Shown: in pieces, positions 1 through 10,244 of the stretch
How positions within the stretch are numbered: position 1 is the stretch's first letter
Layout of the letters: each line of letters opens with the position of its first letter
Position numbers and translations under genes: made by a program
DNA from: Megamerina dolium
Lineage: Eukaryota; Arthropoda; Insecta; Diptera; Megamerinidae
DNA length: 64,000 nucleotides
Reading direction: 5' to 3'
NCBI GenBank assembly: GCA_963854835.1
Contig: OY978525.1
Span: 26,063,253 to 26,127,252 of the forward strand
The notes under the pieces: model-generated
What the model was told of the DNA's origin: nothing
The model's database searches: none
Seen by the model: the letters and a program-made list of their open reading frames with translations, nothing else

Positions 1-1139
1 AGTTAAATAAGTAATTGTTCAATTACTTAAAAGAAAAACAGCAAATTGTTTTAAATGCTTCGAATCAGAAGTCAAGCGTTTCAACCAAAAGCTCACTTAC
101 ATTTTTCACTTTCATCTTGGAGGAATCATCCAAAGTGATAGGTGAAAATGTCTTTCATGTTTGATTCATCCAAAGTGTGCTTTACAGATTAAGATCCGTT
201 CGCCATTTGGTGGCAGTGCTCGATAGAGGTGAAATCACAGAACTTGATGAAAATGTGTTGTGGTTATTGTTGTAACAGCTTAGTGGGCAATCCGTGATCT
301 GGAATGACCAGAGTATGTTCCGGTGTAAATACCGGATTGCCATGTGAACCGATGAAAATTTGTAAACAAGGATTATTGTTTTGGATGATTTCAATCTGAG
401 TGAATCATTTTGGGTGCATATCAAAAACGATAGTGTGTAACCCCTGCCTAAGTAAATAATGATAACATTTATTTAATTTTGGTTGTAATTAGCCCTGTCG
501 TATTTTTTAGGGGAAATGTAAATTTTGCCAAAATTTTATGGAATGGATGTTGTGCACTTTATGCATATGTGAGCAAGATACTCCTCGTATCTGACCATAT
601 GGTAATTATTTTAAAAAAATTTAATTTTTGTTTTACTTTGCATTACAACAACAAGAAATTACAATATTTGGCTATTAGCGATGGAAATATGTTGAGAACT
701 ACTGTCCTAGGGAATGTGCAGCGTTTTATTTTTATTCGTAATTAATGGCAGCAAATAGCGACAAAGCGAGAGAGAGAGAGAGAAACTTACGAATAGAGAC
801 AGAGCACGAGCACTCAAGAGAAAGGTGTGTACCCCAGCCTTCCTGTTCGCCTTGCACCACTTTACCTAACGCCAATGAATGCTATGTGCTCTATATTTAT
901 GACCCATGATAGACATTAGGTTTTTTCCTATCTTGTTTATTTCTTTCTATATTTAGATTCGGTGGACAAATAATAATAGTATACTTTATGCTGATAATAA
1001 CAACGCAAATTCAACTCAAAGTTGTTTGTATACATTTTATTTTTATTATTTGCATTTACGATTATTCTACTCGTTATTCGTTATTCTATTTTGTTCTACA
1101 TTTATTTTTGTCGTCTTATGTGTTTTTATTTTGCACCAT
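1..1139. other. Intergenic, no gene recognised
   Basis: I see no convincing gene here. The short open frames lack codon or domain character. A GA-rich tract near 768-782 is the only simple repeat of note. The stretch ends where a long interspersed repeat begins. Confidence 0.5.
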
Positions 1140-2740
1140 CGTTTATTATACCCTGCATAATGCAATATGCATGGTATATTCATTTCGGTCAGATGTTTGT
1201 GTCCACTTGAAGGAATCTCCGGAGATATAGACATGGATATATATTCGTGATCAGCGTCGATTAAATTTTTGATTTAACGATGTCCGTCCGTCCGTCCGTC
1301 CGTCCGTCCGTCCGTCCGTCTGTCTGTCACCTGGCTGGTTCGCACGATAACTTGAGTAAATATTGAGCTATTTCGATGAAATTTGGCATAAGTAATCTAT
1401 GATCCAAGGGTACGGAGGGGATTGATATTGGGCATGATCGGTCAATAACCACGCCCACACCAAGCATTCAAAGCGACTAACCTCGAAATTTTCAAAATCT
1501 TTAACTTGCTATAACTCACATAATATACCACTTGGGACAACAATATTTTGCACATAGAGTTATATTATACTACTATATAACCTCGCCAAAAGTGGGTGAG
1601 CCACGCCTACTTTCTAGCGTAGCTCCCATACAAAGTGTCTGTACTTCTTTTAAATTGAAACTGCTGTAACTTCTACAATCTTCTGTCTAGAATAACCATA
1701 ATTGACACTTAGATTAACACGGTAGTCGGAAATAATATGGCAGAAAATCAATGTGCCACGCCTACTCCTTTTTGGGTCTCCCATACAAAGTTGCGGAAAT
1801 TAAAAAAAATGTTACCGGTTATAACTTGCAAACTATTCAGCGTAGAATAACGAGATTTAAGGTGTGGATTAGTATTGTATGAGCAACTAGGCTCACAGAA
1901 AATGGGCGCACCACGCCCAGTGTTTATCGTAGCCCCCATACAAATTTTAAATTGAAACAGCTGTAACTTCGACAATCTTCTGTCTAGAATAATCATAATT
2001 GACACTTAAATTAATATCGTAGTCGGCAAAAATCTGGCAGAAAATCAGTGTGCCACGCCCACTCCTTCATGGGTCTCCCATACAAAGTCGAGTGAATTAA
2101 ACTAAAATTTTAAGCTCCATAGCTTACAAACCATTTAGCCTAGGACAACGAGACTTAGGGTATGGATTAGTATTGTACGAGCAACTAGGCTCACAGAAAA
2201 TGGGCGCACCACGCCCAGTGTTTATCGTAGCCCCCATACAAATTTTAAATTGAAACAGCTGTAACTTAGGCAATCTTATGTCTACAATAACCATAATTGA
2301 CACTTAAATTAATATCGTAGTCGGAAATAATCTGGCGAAAAATCAGCGTACCACGCCCACTTCTTATTGGGGCTCCCATACAAAGTTGAGGAAATTAAAC
2401 AAAAATGTTAACCACCATAACTTAGAAACTATTCAACTTACGACACCAAATTTAAGGTGTGGATTAACATTGAAAAATTAATTGGATTTACTAGAAAGTG
2501 GTAAGCCACGCCCACTTTTTATATAGCTCCCATACTAAGCCTCGGAATTATCTTAAAATCCTTTTACTTCGTCAAAGTCAACCATATTTCGGGTGTAAAT
2601 TAGTAGTATATGCAAAAATTGTTTCTCGAAAAGTGGAAATAAAAGAAAATTTGGATATTCGAGTAAACTTTTTATATACAAATCTACATATGCAGGGTAT
2701 AGTTTGGTCGGCCCCAGCCGACTGTAAGGAGATTTTTTAG
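1140..2740 (+). repeat. 1.6-kb interspersed repeat, left copy
   Basis: This non-coding element is nearly identical to the reverse complement of 11371-12948. It begins with TATACCCTGCAT and ends with ATGCAGGGTATA, so its tips are short inverted repeats, and beyond the inner tip lies a GGTCGGCCCCAGCCGAC stretch. Near the left end is a GTCC microsatellite (nine GTCC and two GTCT units, 1282-1325). The rest is built of degenerate units in which CCACGCC is followed 15-25 bases later by CCCATACAAA; these recur at about 1601, 1753, 1910, 2052, 2209, 2351 and 2506. No coding capacity is seen. The GTCY tract recalls the dipteran mini-me class of microsatellite-carrying elements, but that comparison is from memory. 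Confidence 0.8.
1282..1325. repeat. GTCC/GTCT microsatellite
   Basis: Nine GTCC units are followed by two GTCT units inside the 1.6-kb repeat. The inverted partner copy (12779-12808) has only five GTCC units plus the same two GTCT units, so the tract has changed length since the copies separated. Confidence 0.9.
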
Positions 2741-3214
2741 ATTAAATTTGCATACATATTTAATATTTAAAAGCATGTGTAATAAGGGGGCGCGTATAAA
2801 AACATGTTGTTCATATGATTTTTCTCTCTCTCTCTTTCTCTCATATAGCAATTTTATTTTAATTTCAATAGATTTATACAAAAATTGAATACATGATGCA
2901 AAAGGTCATGTGGTGGTGAGGTTTGAGTATATTTCTCCTCTTTTTGACAGTTGCAGTGCATTGCATTGCAATTTAGTGCACCTGCTTTACAACAATTACA
3001 TTGACATATGATTGAATTGTGTTAGGGTGACCAGATGTAATAATCTTAAGGTGCATTATATGCACTCTTATTTATGAGTCATACTGTAATAATTATAATT
3101 CAAAAAAGACAACATGAACTTTTTTTAAAATTTATTTATTTTTTATCCATTAGATTGTATTTATTTAATATATATATATATATATATATAACGATCTTCA
3201 TAATATCGTAGTCA
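2741..3214. other. Intergenic with PIG-M 3' end
   Basis: No gene is seen. A TA dinucleotide run lies at about 3169-3190. On the minus strand two overlapping AATAAA signals (3131-3140) lie about 75 bases downstream of the PIG-M stop and probably mark its polyadenylation site. Confidence 0.6.
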
Positions 3215-4660
3215 TTAGAATAATTTTTTAAAATTTACTTTAAACGATGTAAAACTATAATGTTCAATTAAACGTATCAATAGAAAATTATTCATTACAA
3301 AGAATAGTGCACCTTGTATACCAATCCAATAGAAGGTGTTCCATGTCTTGAATTCCAGCAAATAGGCTGGCAGAAGCCATAACGCTTGTGCTAATAGCCA
3401 AACTATAAAAAGCATCGAAGCTTTATGTAGGGATAGTGATTGGAGATTATTTAGGCATAATGGAAGTAGAGCTAAATACCATACAAAATATTGTGAGGTG
3501 ACAACAGAATTGAATGTGACAACAACCAAGGCTAATGAGAATATGCAAAAAGGCAACGTCTGACGATACTGACCAAAGCTAAAACTTAAATAGAATAACA
3601 AAGACAGTTGTGGTGCCAATATCAGTAACTTTTCAATTAGTGGCGAAATATTGAAATGATCTGCATCATCCGTGCCACTGCCCAAATATTGCATTAGAAA
3701 GTATACTGAGAAATTATGTCGTACATCTTTACGTACAAAATGATAGATGTAAGCTTCATACAGAAATTGCCAATCGTAAAGTCTATAGAAATAGCCAGTT
3801 ACGACGGAGAAGGCAATCAATGTTCCGAAGACTAGCAATAATTGTTTTACTGATGGCATCAGCAGCTGACGCAAAAAGTCACGCACACCACGTGTCAATT
3901 GTGTGGAAAGCGATAGATAATAAGCTAAGCTAAATAACAATGGATAGAGCCGCAAGTGTATGGCAAAACCATGTGTTAGACCGGCAGCAAATACTAAACA
4001 TTTACTGTACACACCATGTGATACATCATCAGCTCTTGCTAACAAGTAGATGGTGAGTATAACAAAAAAGCTGGAGAAACTATCACCATTACCACGTGTT
4101 GATATGACCATAGTTAATGGATTATAAAGCCAAAAGCATGCAGAAGCACGAGCAATCTTCTCGGGATAATTGCGTTCATCCGTTTCACTATAATTCCGCC
4201 TCAACGACACTTTGCCCAATTTGTTCAGCAATGATTGTACAGCCTTACGGCATTGAGATTGTAATTCAGCACGCACCAGAGCATAAATTAATACGGCAAC
4301 AAATATATCAAAAGCAGCATAGATGAATTTACCCACAGCAGGATGTATGAGTACATTTGGTACTTGCATGTAGGCTAACAATGGACTATAGCGATAGGTG
4401 TGCCGTGCAAAGGGTGTACCACCGTCAAGAATATTCCGTGCTCCGTCTGTAACCACTTTATAATCGATATCTGTATAGGGTATTTCAGAATGTTCATCAT
4501 GTATATGACCATAACATATTAGTACTACACGTATGCAAATGGAAATTAGTATATGAGTACGAAAGCTTATGTTGAGCACATTCACATAACAGCGTCGAAG
4601 TATTAATACTGCTTTGCTGTTTGTGCTGTTGTTCGTTTCTGTTTTAATGGATGTAATCAT
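3215..4660 (-). CDS. PIG-M: GPI mannosyltransferase 1 (PIG-M)
   Basis: This intact single-exon frame of 481 residues matches PIG-M, the ER-membrane catalytic subunit that adds the first mannose of the GPI anchor from dolichol-phosphate-mannose. The family's lumenal DxD motif is visible as YTDIDY near residue 62, just after the first membrane segment, followed by the conserved YRYSPLLAY block. Many hydrophobic segments follow, as expected for a GT-C polytopic enzyme; PxxLLF and QYFVWYL in the later half are also typical. The human protein is about 423 residues, so this one has a longer N-terminus. The start is the first ATG, only 95 bases below the stop of the NDUFAF8-like gene on the same strand, which suggests a shared transcript. 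Confidence 0.93.
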   Translation of the reverse strand: MITSIKTETNNSTNSKAVLILRRCYVNVLNISFRTHILISICIRVVLICYGHIHDEHSEIPYTDIDYKVVTDGARNILDGGTPFARHTYRYSPLLAYMQVPNVLIHPAVGKFIYAAFDIFVAVLIYALVRAELQSQCRKAVQSLLNKLGKVSLRRNYSETDERNYPEKIARASACFWLYNPLTMVISTRGNGDSFSSFFVILTIYLLARADDVSHGVYSKCLVFAAGLTHGFAIHLRLYPLLFSLAYYLSLSTQLTRGVRDFLRQLLMPSVKQLLLVFGTLIAFSVVTGYFYRLYDWQFLYEAYIYHFVRKDVRHNFSVYFLMQYLGSGTDDADHFNISPLIEKLLILAPQLSLLFYLSFSFGQYRQTLPFCIFSLALVVVTFNSVVTSQYFVWYLALLPLCLNNLQSLSLHKASMLFIVWLLAQALWLLPAYLLEFKTWNTFYWIGIQGALFFVMNNFLLIRLIEHYSFTSFKVNFKKLF

Positions 4661-4755
4661 GTTGTACGCTTGATAACACGTTTTCGTTTGTATATTTGGT
4701 AAAATCGAACAATCTACATGTATTGTTCCGAATTCAAATTTACCGAGAGTACAAT

Positions 4756-4953
4756 TTACAATTTCGTTTTCATTTCTTTAGCGGCTTGAAGTAAGCACTC
4801 TTTGAATTGTTGGAATTCCTTATCACAAATATTATGCTTTACATTTAAATCACGTGTTACACATGCTGCATATACAGTCGCCTTATCAGCACATTTGCCC
4901 AACAGTATGGGATAATTGCGCATACGTTGTTTTGCTTTACGTACTGATTCCAT
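4756..4953 (-). CDS. Twin CX9C protein, NDUFAF8-like
   Basis: A 65-residue single-exon frame. Cysteines 21/31 and 43/53 form two exact CX9C pairs, the coiled-coil-helix fold of proteins imported into the mitochondrial intermembrane space by Mia40. The helix around KATVYAAC and the C-terminal block CDKEFQQFKEC resemble NDUFAF8 (C17orf89), a complex I assembly factor that partners NDUFAF5. The family identity rests on motif spacing and short similarity, so another small CHCH protein is possible. The gene lies 60 bases below the stop of the 91-residue protein and 95 bases above the PIG-M start. Confidence 0.8.
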   Translation of the reverse strand: MESVRKAKQRMRNYPILLGKCADKATVYAACVTRDLNVKHNICDKEFQQFKECLLQAAKEMKTKL

Positions 4954-5013
4954 TTGCGTCCTATTGAATGTATTAATGCTAAGATTATTTTTATTTTCAG
5001 ATCATTCGACAAT

Positions 5014-5289
5014 TTAGCGTCGATGTGGTGGCACACGTTCACCCTTTATCGGTACAGGATCGGCAATAAATGCGTCATATAATGGTTTCGAAAAGAACAC
5101 CAACAATGAAGTAGTAATGAATGTGATTTGAAAGAGGCGTGGATTACGTTGAATCCACGTACGTTTTGGTATTACAGCGGATCCTCGTCGTTGACCTTTT
5201 TTCTGCTGCTGTTGTTGTTGTTGATGCTGATGTAATATTGCTTCAATTTCTGGTGACGGTTTATATGGTGGTATTGATGGTTTTTGCAT
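5014..5289 (-). CDS. Small single-pass membrane protein, function unknown
   Basis: A 91-residue frame that I cannot name. It has a proline-rich start (KPSIPPYKPSPEIEAIL), a glutamine run at about 23-30, a basic segment, and one hydrophobic helix at about 53-72, followed by KPLYDAFIADPVP and a basic tail. The layout fits a small mitochondrial or other organelle membrane protein with the N-terminus on the positive side, but that is inference. It lies between two CX9C genes. A 65-base intron (5298-5362, GT..AG on the minus strand) would splice the upstream Cmc4 cistron into its leader, placing its ATG eight bases after the acceptor. Confidence 0.75.
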   Translation of the reverse strand: MQKPSIPPYKPSPEIEAILHQHQQQQQQQKKGQRRGSAVIPKRTWIQRNPRLFQITFITTSLLVFFSKPLYDAFIADPVPIKGERVPPHRR

Positions 5290-5297
5290 TTCATATA

Positions 5298-5362
5298 CTA
5301 TAATTATACAAATAATTTATATATCACACATTAAACTCATAAATTATATATTTAAATTTTAC
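5298..5362 (-). other. Predicted intron bridging two cistrons
   Basis: On the minus strand, AAAAG|GTAAAA (donor, 5362-5361) lies 22 bases after the Cmc4-like stop. An AATTATAG acceptor (5299-5298) lies eight bases before the ATG of the 91-residue protein. The 65-base AT-rich interval has the size and composition of a normal short fly intron. If used, both frames sit on one mRNA. Confidence 0.6.
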
Positions 5363-5384
5363 CTTTTGACTTTGTCGCCAGCCG

Positions 5385-5686
5385 CTACTTTTTTGTATTA
5401 CTATTTGTAGTTTGCTCTTGAGAGACCGGCAAATAGCTACGTTCCAATATTATACCAGAACAACACAACGATTCTTTATGCCACTTCAAACAACATAAAC
5501 GCATTTGTTCCAGCACATCTAAACATTTGCTCTCCTGATAATTATTGTCTGAACCAAAGATACATTATATAATTACGAATGGGGGGCGAAAATGACACTG
5601 AATGCCATTTGAGTTAACTAACCTTTTAAACAGGCCTGTATTTTGCACGCACTTGCTTTACATGGATCTTTAGATTTATTCGACAT
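5385..5686 (-). CDS. Cmc4: Cx9C motif-containing protein 4 (CMC4/p8)
   Basis: Two exons, 5686-5623 and 5548-5385, encode 75 residues; both introns sites are GT..AG and the phase joins at an Asp codon. The protein begins MSNKSKDPCKASACKIQAC and has twin CX9C pairs at C9/C19 and C30/C40, plus extra cysteines at 14, 41, 50 and 51. This matches the p8/CMC4 family (MTCP1 neighbour in mammals), small mitochondrial intermembrane-space proteins. The gene is too short and split to appear as one long frame. It heads a run of four same-strand genes with gaps of 95, 60 and 95 bases. Confidence 0.88.
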
Positions 5687-6562
5687 ATAGTTTTGTGTTA
5701 ATTTAATTGGATATTTATATGTATTTTTGTTATGCTTCTTTTAATATGATGAAATATAGCTGCCGCAAAAAAAACAAAAAACAGAGTAATTTCAATTGTC
5801 AGCTGTATTTCTGATTTGTCAATATGCAGGGTTTCATTTGTAGCAATTTTCAATGATGTATATGTATTTTCCATTAAACTTCATTTACTTTTTTTCATAA
5901 AATTGCATTAATTTGATGATTATAATAAAGTAAATAGCTCTTTTATTTGCATTAATAAAAATGTAACCGATAATTAAAAATTGTCTGCAAAAATGAGAAC
6001 CCTGATTACTGTCATTTCTTCTTCTTCTTCTGGGACTGCTGCCATCAAATATAGAAAGAAAGAAGAAGGCAAGAAAAAAACTAATAAATTTTGGGCGAAC
6101 GCATGCCGTGTCACTTTTTTTTTAAATCTAATTTACAATAAAAAACATTAATATTTTGCATGTGCATATATCAGTCATACAATAGTGAAAATAGTGTGTG
6201 TTTCGATTATACGTCTAAAATAAATGAATTTACACAACTGAATATGTTTCATCAGAATTTATATAAGAAGTTCTTGTAGTAATTAATTATGGTGACGAAG
6301 AAATAGAATTGTAGCATTTGCAATCAACCCTCTTGCATAGAATTAGAACAATAATACATCGATAAATTTAAAGGGGACGGAAAAGTGGTGGAAGCAATTA
6401 ACAAAGGAACCACCAAAAGTGATGTGCTGAGGGAAAAAAGTGAAAAAGCGAAAAGAAGTATAGATGACACGAAAGGAATCTAAAAATTAAAGTTCTAGGG
6501 GATCTGTTCAACTGAAAATTTCATGCAGTTTTAATTGTGAATTTTGAAGGAAATAACAAATA
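5687..6562. promoter_or_regulatory. Divergent promoter region Cmc4 cluster / NC2 alpha
   Basis: About 880 bases separate the ATG of the minus-strand Cmc4 cluster from the ATG of plus-strand NC2 alpha. No coding frame is visible. It must hold both 5' leaders; I see no clear TATA or initiator that I could defend. Confidence 0.5.
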
Positions 6563-9095
6563 ATGCCATCGAAAAAGAAAAAATATAATGCACGTTTTCC
6601 AGCGGTGAGATAATAAAATTTTTACATATACCCACATATAATATTGTATACTCCCAATGGTAAAGTGTGCACTACAAGAGGCTCATGATGAGTGCTGCAA
6701 TTAGAAGCATCATAAGAGTAGTCTTTATTTGCAATTTATTGTGTAAATTTTAGTGCAAGATTAATATAACTCAAACTTGTACTTAATATCCATCTTGGAG
6801 TGTAATGTTTGAAACAAATTATTCAATGTTCAACATTAATGTTTATTTATTTCATTATGCATTTCACTATTCTTTTATTCATATTATATTTTGCAATAAT
6901 GTTCTTTTTTATAAAACTTATTTACAAATATTTCATTTGCTCCTTTTGCATTCACTTTAGAAACGAGCTCTTCTTCTTTACCATTGGGCTCGTACTGATT
7001 GTACATATTTACATGTATTCATATATAGTTATAATCATCGTCAACATCATCATCATCATCATATAAATAATAAAGCGAAGCATCAATGCATGAAAACAAT
7101 AAAACAATTGTTATTGAAGCTCTAGGCTGAGTTGGCAATAATATTGAAACCTTCTTAATAATATTTCCATATGTATATTTAATGAAAATTGTCCTACTAC
7201 AACTTAAGTATATAGCTACAAAATGTTGAGATCTAAATTAAAACTAGTTAACATGCATTTTGCTACGCTTTGTATATTCATTTTCTATCGAATGTGTTGA
7301 GTACATAATAAAATTCTATATTTTTTTAGGGACGTATTAAAAAAATTATGCAAAGCGATGAGGAAATTGGAAAAGTAGCACAAGCTGTTCCTGTTATAAT
7401 CTATATCCTTTTTGAAAACAATTAATTATATCATCATATTTTGTAGTGTGCATTCAGGCTGTTCGCTTTACATCTCTATTCATGTGGAATAACATCTTAG
7501 GGTACGGCGAGGTTAAATAAAATTCTCTGCAAGTACCTTTGTGCTTAAGTGCAATGCTTTTGTGACCATCATGGATTGATCAACGGCACGATTTACTGCT
7601 GTTTTCAATATAAAATAGAATATTGAGAGCATGGACGATACAGTTAAGTTGAATTGCGATTGCAAATTGCGAAATAGTTCATTTTTGGCAGAAAAAAATG
7701 CTTATTACCATCATTTATTGTTATTACCGAGAGGTAAAGTACTACATTAGGCCAATATATTCTAATCATCGGTGACCGTCAGCATAATGTAATTAAATCA
7801 GAGAGTTTAAACTATAATAAAAAGACCGTAACCGATGATCAATCCATTTAAAATGTTATTCTTTGTGAATAGAGATGCCAAAGCATGCCTGAGAACTGCA
7901 AACGACTAAGAAAAAACCACAGAAAAGAAATTAGTTTTCCTTAACTGTTCTCTCACTATCTCAATATACCTAGAACATTGGAACTTTTCGTTGAATCGCT
8001 GCTAACTAAAACATTATCGATTACGAATTCTCGAAATGCGAAAACACTATCGACATCACATATGAAACAATGCATCATGTCTGAGCAACGTTTCGATTTC
8101 CTGCGTGATTTAGTGAAGGCTATACCTGATATTAGTGTGGCTGAGGAAGCGCCCAATTACAATGAGGAAGATGCACAGAGTTCACCGGAAGAAAACTATC
8201 CCGACTCGGACACACCATACGATTTAAGTATGCCATCAACATCAACCAAAGCAGCAGCGGCGGCTGCAGCAGCAACCGCTGTCAAACATACTTCAGCAGC
8301 AAATGGCACTGATGATTGTTCTCGTAATGGTAGCTCCCAACAGCGACAAAACTCACTGGATCGTTTAGAGCGGAGACAATTGAAGCGCAAAGAATGTGCA
8401 GATGGTAGTCGACGTTCGTCACATTTAGGAACATCATCCTCCAGCTCAGTTACAATGCATTCGGCCAGTGCTGCCGAACATGCACCCCCTCCCCCGAAAT
8501 TATTACGTTCCGAATCAACATCATCAGCGTCATTGCATCAGCAACAGAGCAACAATAGCTGGCTGCTGACAACAGCAACTCAAGGTACAACAACAGCAGC
8601 AAATCAACAATTGCAGCGTCAACGACTTAAACATCAATCACAATCGTTACCGAGTGGCGCCAACAATAATGGCAACAGTCGAACTGTGCCACAACAAGAG
8701 CAACAACAAATACAACTACAACCAACTGCCATACCCGCCCCAATAGTCAGTTTTGATTTTTGTAATAAGCCAATTGTAAAAATTGATTATAGTAATTTGG
8801 CATTATCAATGCAATCACAGCTGAATTCAGCTCCGCTTAGTGCTCCGCCCAATATAGCATCAGAACCAGTTTTCAATATAGATCTTACAAATATCGTAAC
8901 AAATCCATTATTATCGACAAAAACGACAACAATACCAACTGCTGCTGGTGCTGCTGCCGATGTAGCACCAACAGCGATAGCAACAATAAGCATTGGTGAT
9001 ATTTCACCAGTTGTTGTTGCTGCCACATCACCATTAACAAATTCTATAAATCCCAAAGCATCTGTGGGGGCAACACTGCCGCCATCATCACCATT

Positions 9096-9127
<32 letters not shown>

Positions 9128-9297
9128 TACTAGATACAAATAATAGTAGTAATAGCAAGAGTAGTAAAAGATCTACTCTGGTCGCAACGGTGACAATACC
9201 ATCGATACCGAAAATGGACAAACCAGCTGCTGCGGCTACTCTAGCCTCTAATAAGAGATCATTTTTCGAATTAGATGAAGACTACGACAATATTTGA
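6563..9297 (+). CDS. NC2alpha: NC2 alpha / DRAP1, histone-fold TBP repressor
   Basis: Three coding exons: 6563-6604, 7330-7402 and 7970-9297 (480 residues). The joined N-terminus reads [20 protein letters not shown], then [18 protein letters not shown] and [11 protein letters not shown], the H2A-like histone fold of NC2 alpha, which pairs with NC2 beta (Dr1) to bind TBP on DNA and block TFIIA/TFIIB. The fold ends near residue 95. The remainder is low-complexity Ala, Ser, Thr, Gln and Asn, with a poly-Ser run from a TCA repeat (9098-9128) and an acidic end ([11 protein letters not shown]) that resembles the vertebrate EEDYDS tail. The second intron starts ATATCCTTTT and ends AC, a minor-class AT-AC intron. 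A poly(A) signal lies at 9441-9446. Confidence 0.93.
7403..7969 (+). other. U12-type AT-AC intron in NC2 alpha
   Basis: The 567-base intron begins with ATATCCTTTT, has TTCCTTAAC (the U12 branch-site consensus) at 7937-7945, and ends in AC at 7968-7969. Only this splicing preserves the conserved VPVIIS-RTLELF histone-fold junction: no GT donor fits, and an AG acceptor at 7972-7973 would create a stop. Confidence 0.9.
7453..7895. repeat. Imperfect inverted repeat within the AT-AC intron
   Basis: Arms 7453-7498 and 7850-7895 are imperfect inverted repeats of about 46 bases sharing CATCTCTATTCA and GAATAACAT. An inner pair (about 7569-7590 and 7832-7849, core GGATTGATCA) continues the symmetry. 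It may be a MITE, and the RNA could fold into a long hairpin that shortens the distance between donor and branch site. Confidence 0.6.
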
Positions 9298-9879
9298 AGC
9301 ATTTTATATGATATGATTTCTTTGTTTTTATATACTTACTACTTTATTTTATGACCCGCGCCTCCTTTCTGTTATGTTATATTTTTTGTTTGTTTTTACC
9401 CAATTTACTTACTACGACGAATTATTTTCTATTGAATTAAAATAAAGATGATCATAGAGTTATAAAGAAAAAAAAAATAATAACTTCATTTAATTTATGC
9501 AAATAAGTGCTACAGGTGTTGGTGACCTCACACAGAGAAGAAGAAATCAGGTGTTAGCGCCTGTTACCAATCTGCGACAAATCTATAAACACAGGAACAA
9601 TTTTTGGGATACTATTAAATGGTCTAGCAACACTGTCTGATATCACAAGTTTATGTCCTAAATGCTCAATTATAGAAACTTAACGTAACATAACAGCACA
9701 GATATACTGACACTCAATCATCTGTAAAAAAAATTTGTTCCAAATGTACAGTTACTATTCTTTCTTTTAAGACCATTCAACAATAAGTAGTTGGCAACTC
9801 CTACGACAGTTAAAAATTTGATGTTATATTATCCATATATTAGGCATGAATAAAACGTGGATTTCAACCTCGAATAAAT
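9298..9879. other. NC2 alpha 3' UTR and intergenic
   Basis: An AATAAA signal at 9441-9446 lies 145 bases after the stop. Beyond it I recognise nothing. Confidence 0.5.
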
Positions 9880-10222
9880 AGGTGTGTTTTCGTACTTCTC
9901 CAGTAACAATTATCCAGTAAAAAAATTTCTGAGAATTAGACAGCATTCGCTCGCAAAGAGAAAAATATGCCAAAAAGTACAAGAACGCAAAACTAGCAAA
10001 AACCTGCAAGTTTACGAACAGCTGATATTCCACTAAGTAAATTGCAATTGTTCGTTTGCTTGTTAGTTTCTTTTGCTTATGATCAGCTGTTTTTCTACTT
10101 GCAAGTCTTTACTAGCATAAATTTGTCCAGTAACAATTTGGAACTTCTCCTCAAAATGAAATGTCATTTCGCTCTCTCAATTTCCTCTTCTTTGCAAGTT
10201 TTTTGGATACGAGAACACTCCT
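9880..10222 (+). repeat. MITE-like element, copy 1
   Basis: About 343 bases bounded by imperfect inverted tips (GGTGTGTTTTCGTA on the left, GGAGTGTTCTCGTA when the right end is reversed). A clearly homologous copy lies in opposite orientation at 17997-18343. No coding capacity is seen, so it is probably a non-autonomous DNA element. Confidence 0.65.
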
Positions 10223-10244
10223 AATATCTACAAATCCAAAAACG

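Noticed and set aside
182..424. 80-residue open frame near the left edge
   Set aside because: No domain, poor composition and no splice or poly(A) context; probably chance.
3169..3190. TA run as a regulatory element
   Set aside because: Simple dinucleotide repeat downstream of PIG-M with no other supporting signal.
8787..9221. 144-residue minus-strand frame with Asp and Leu runs
   Set aside because: It is the antisense shadow of the NC2 alpha repeats (TCA repeat read as ATG/GAT).
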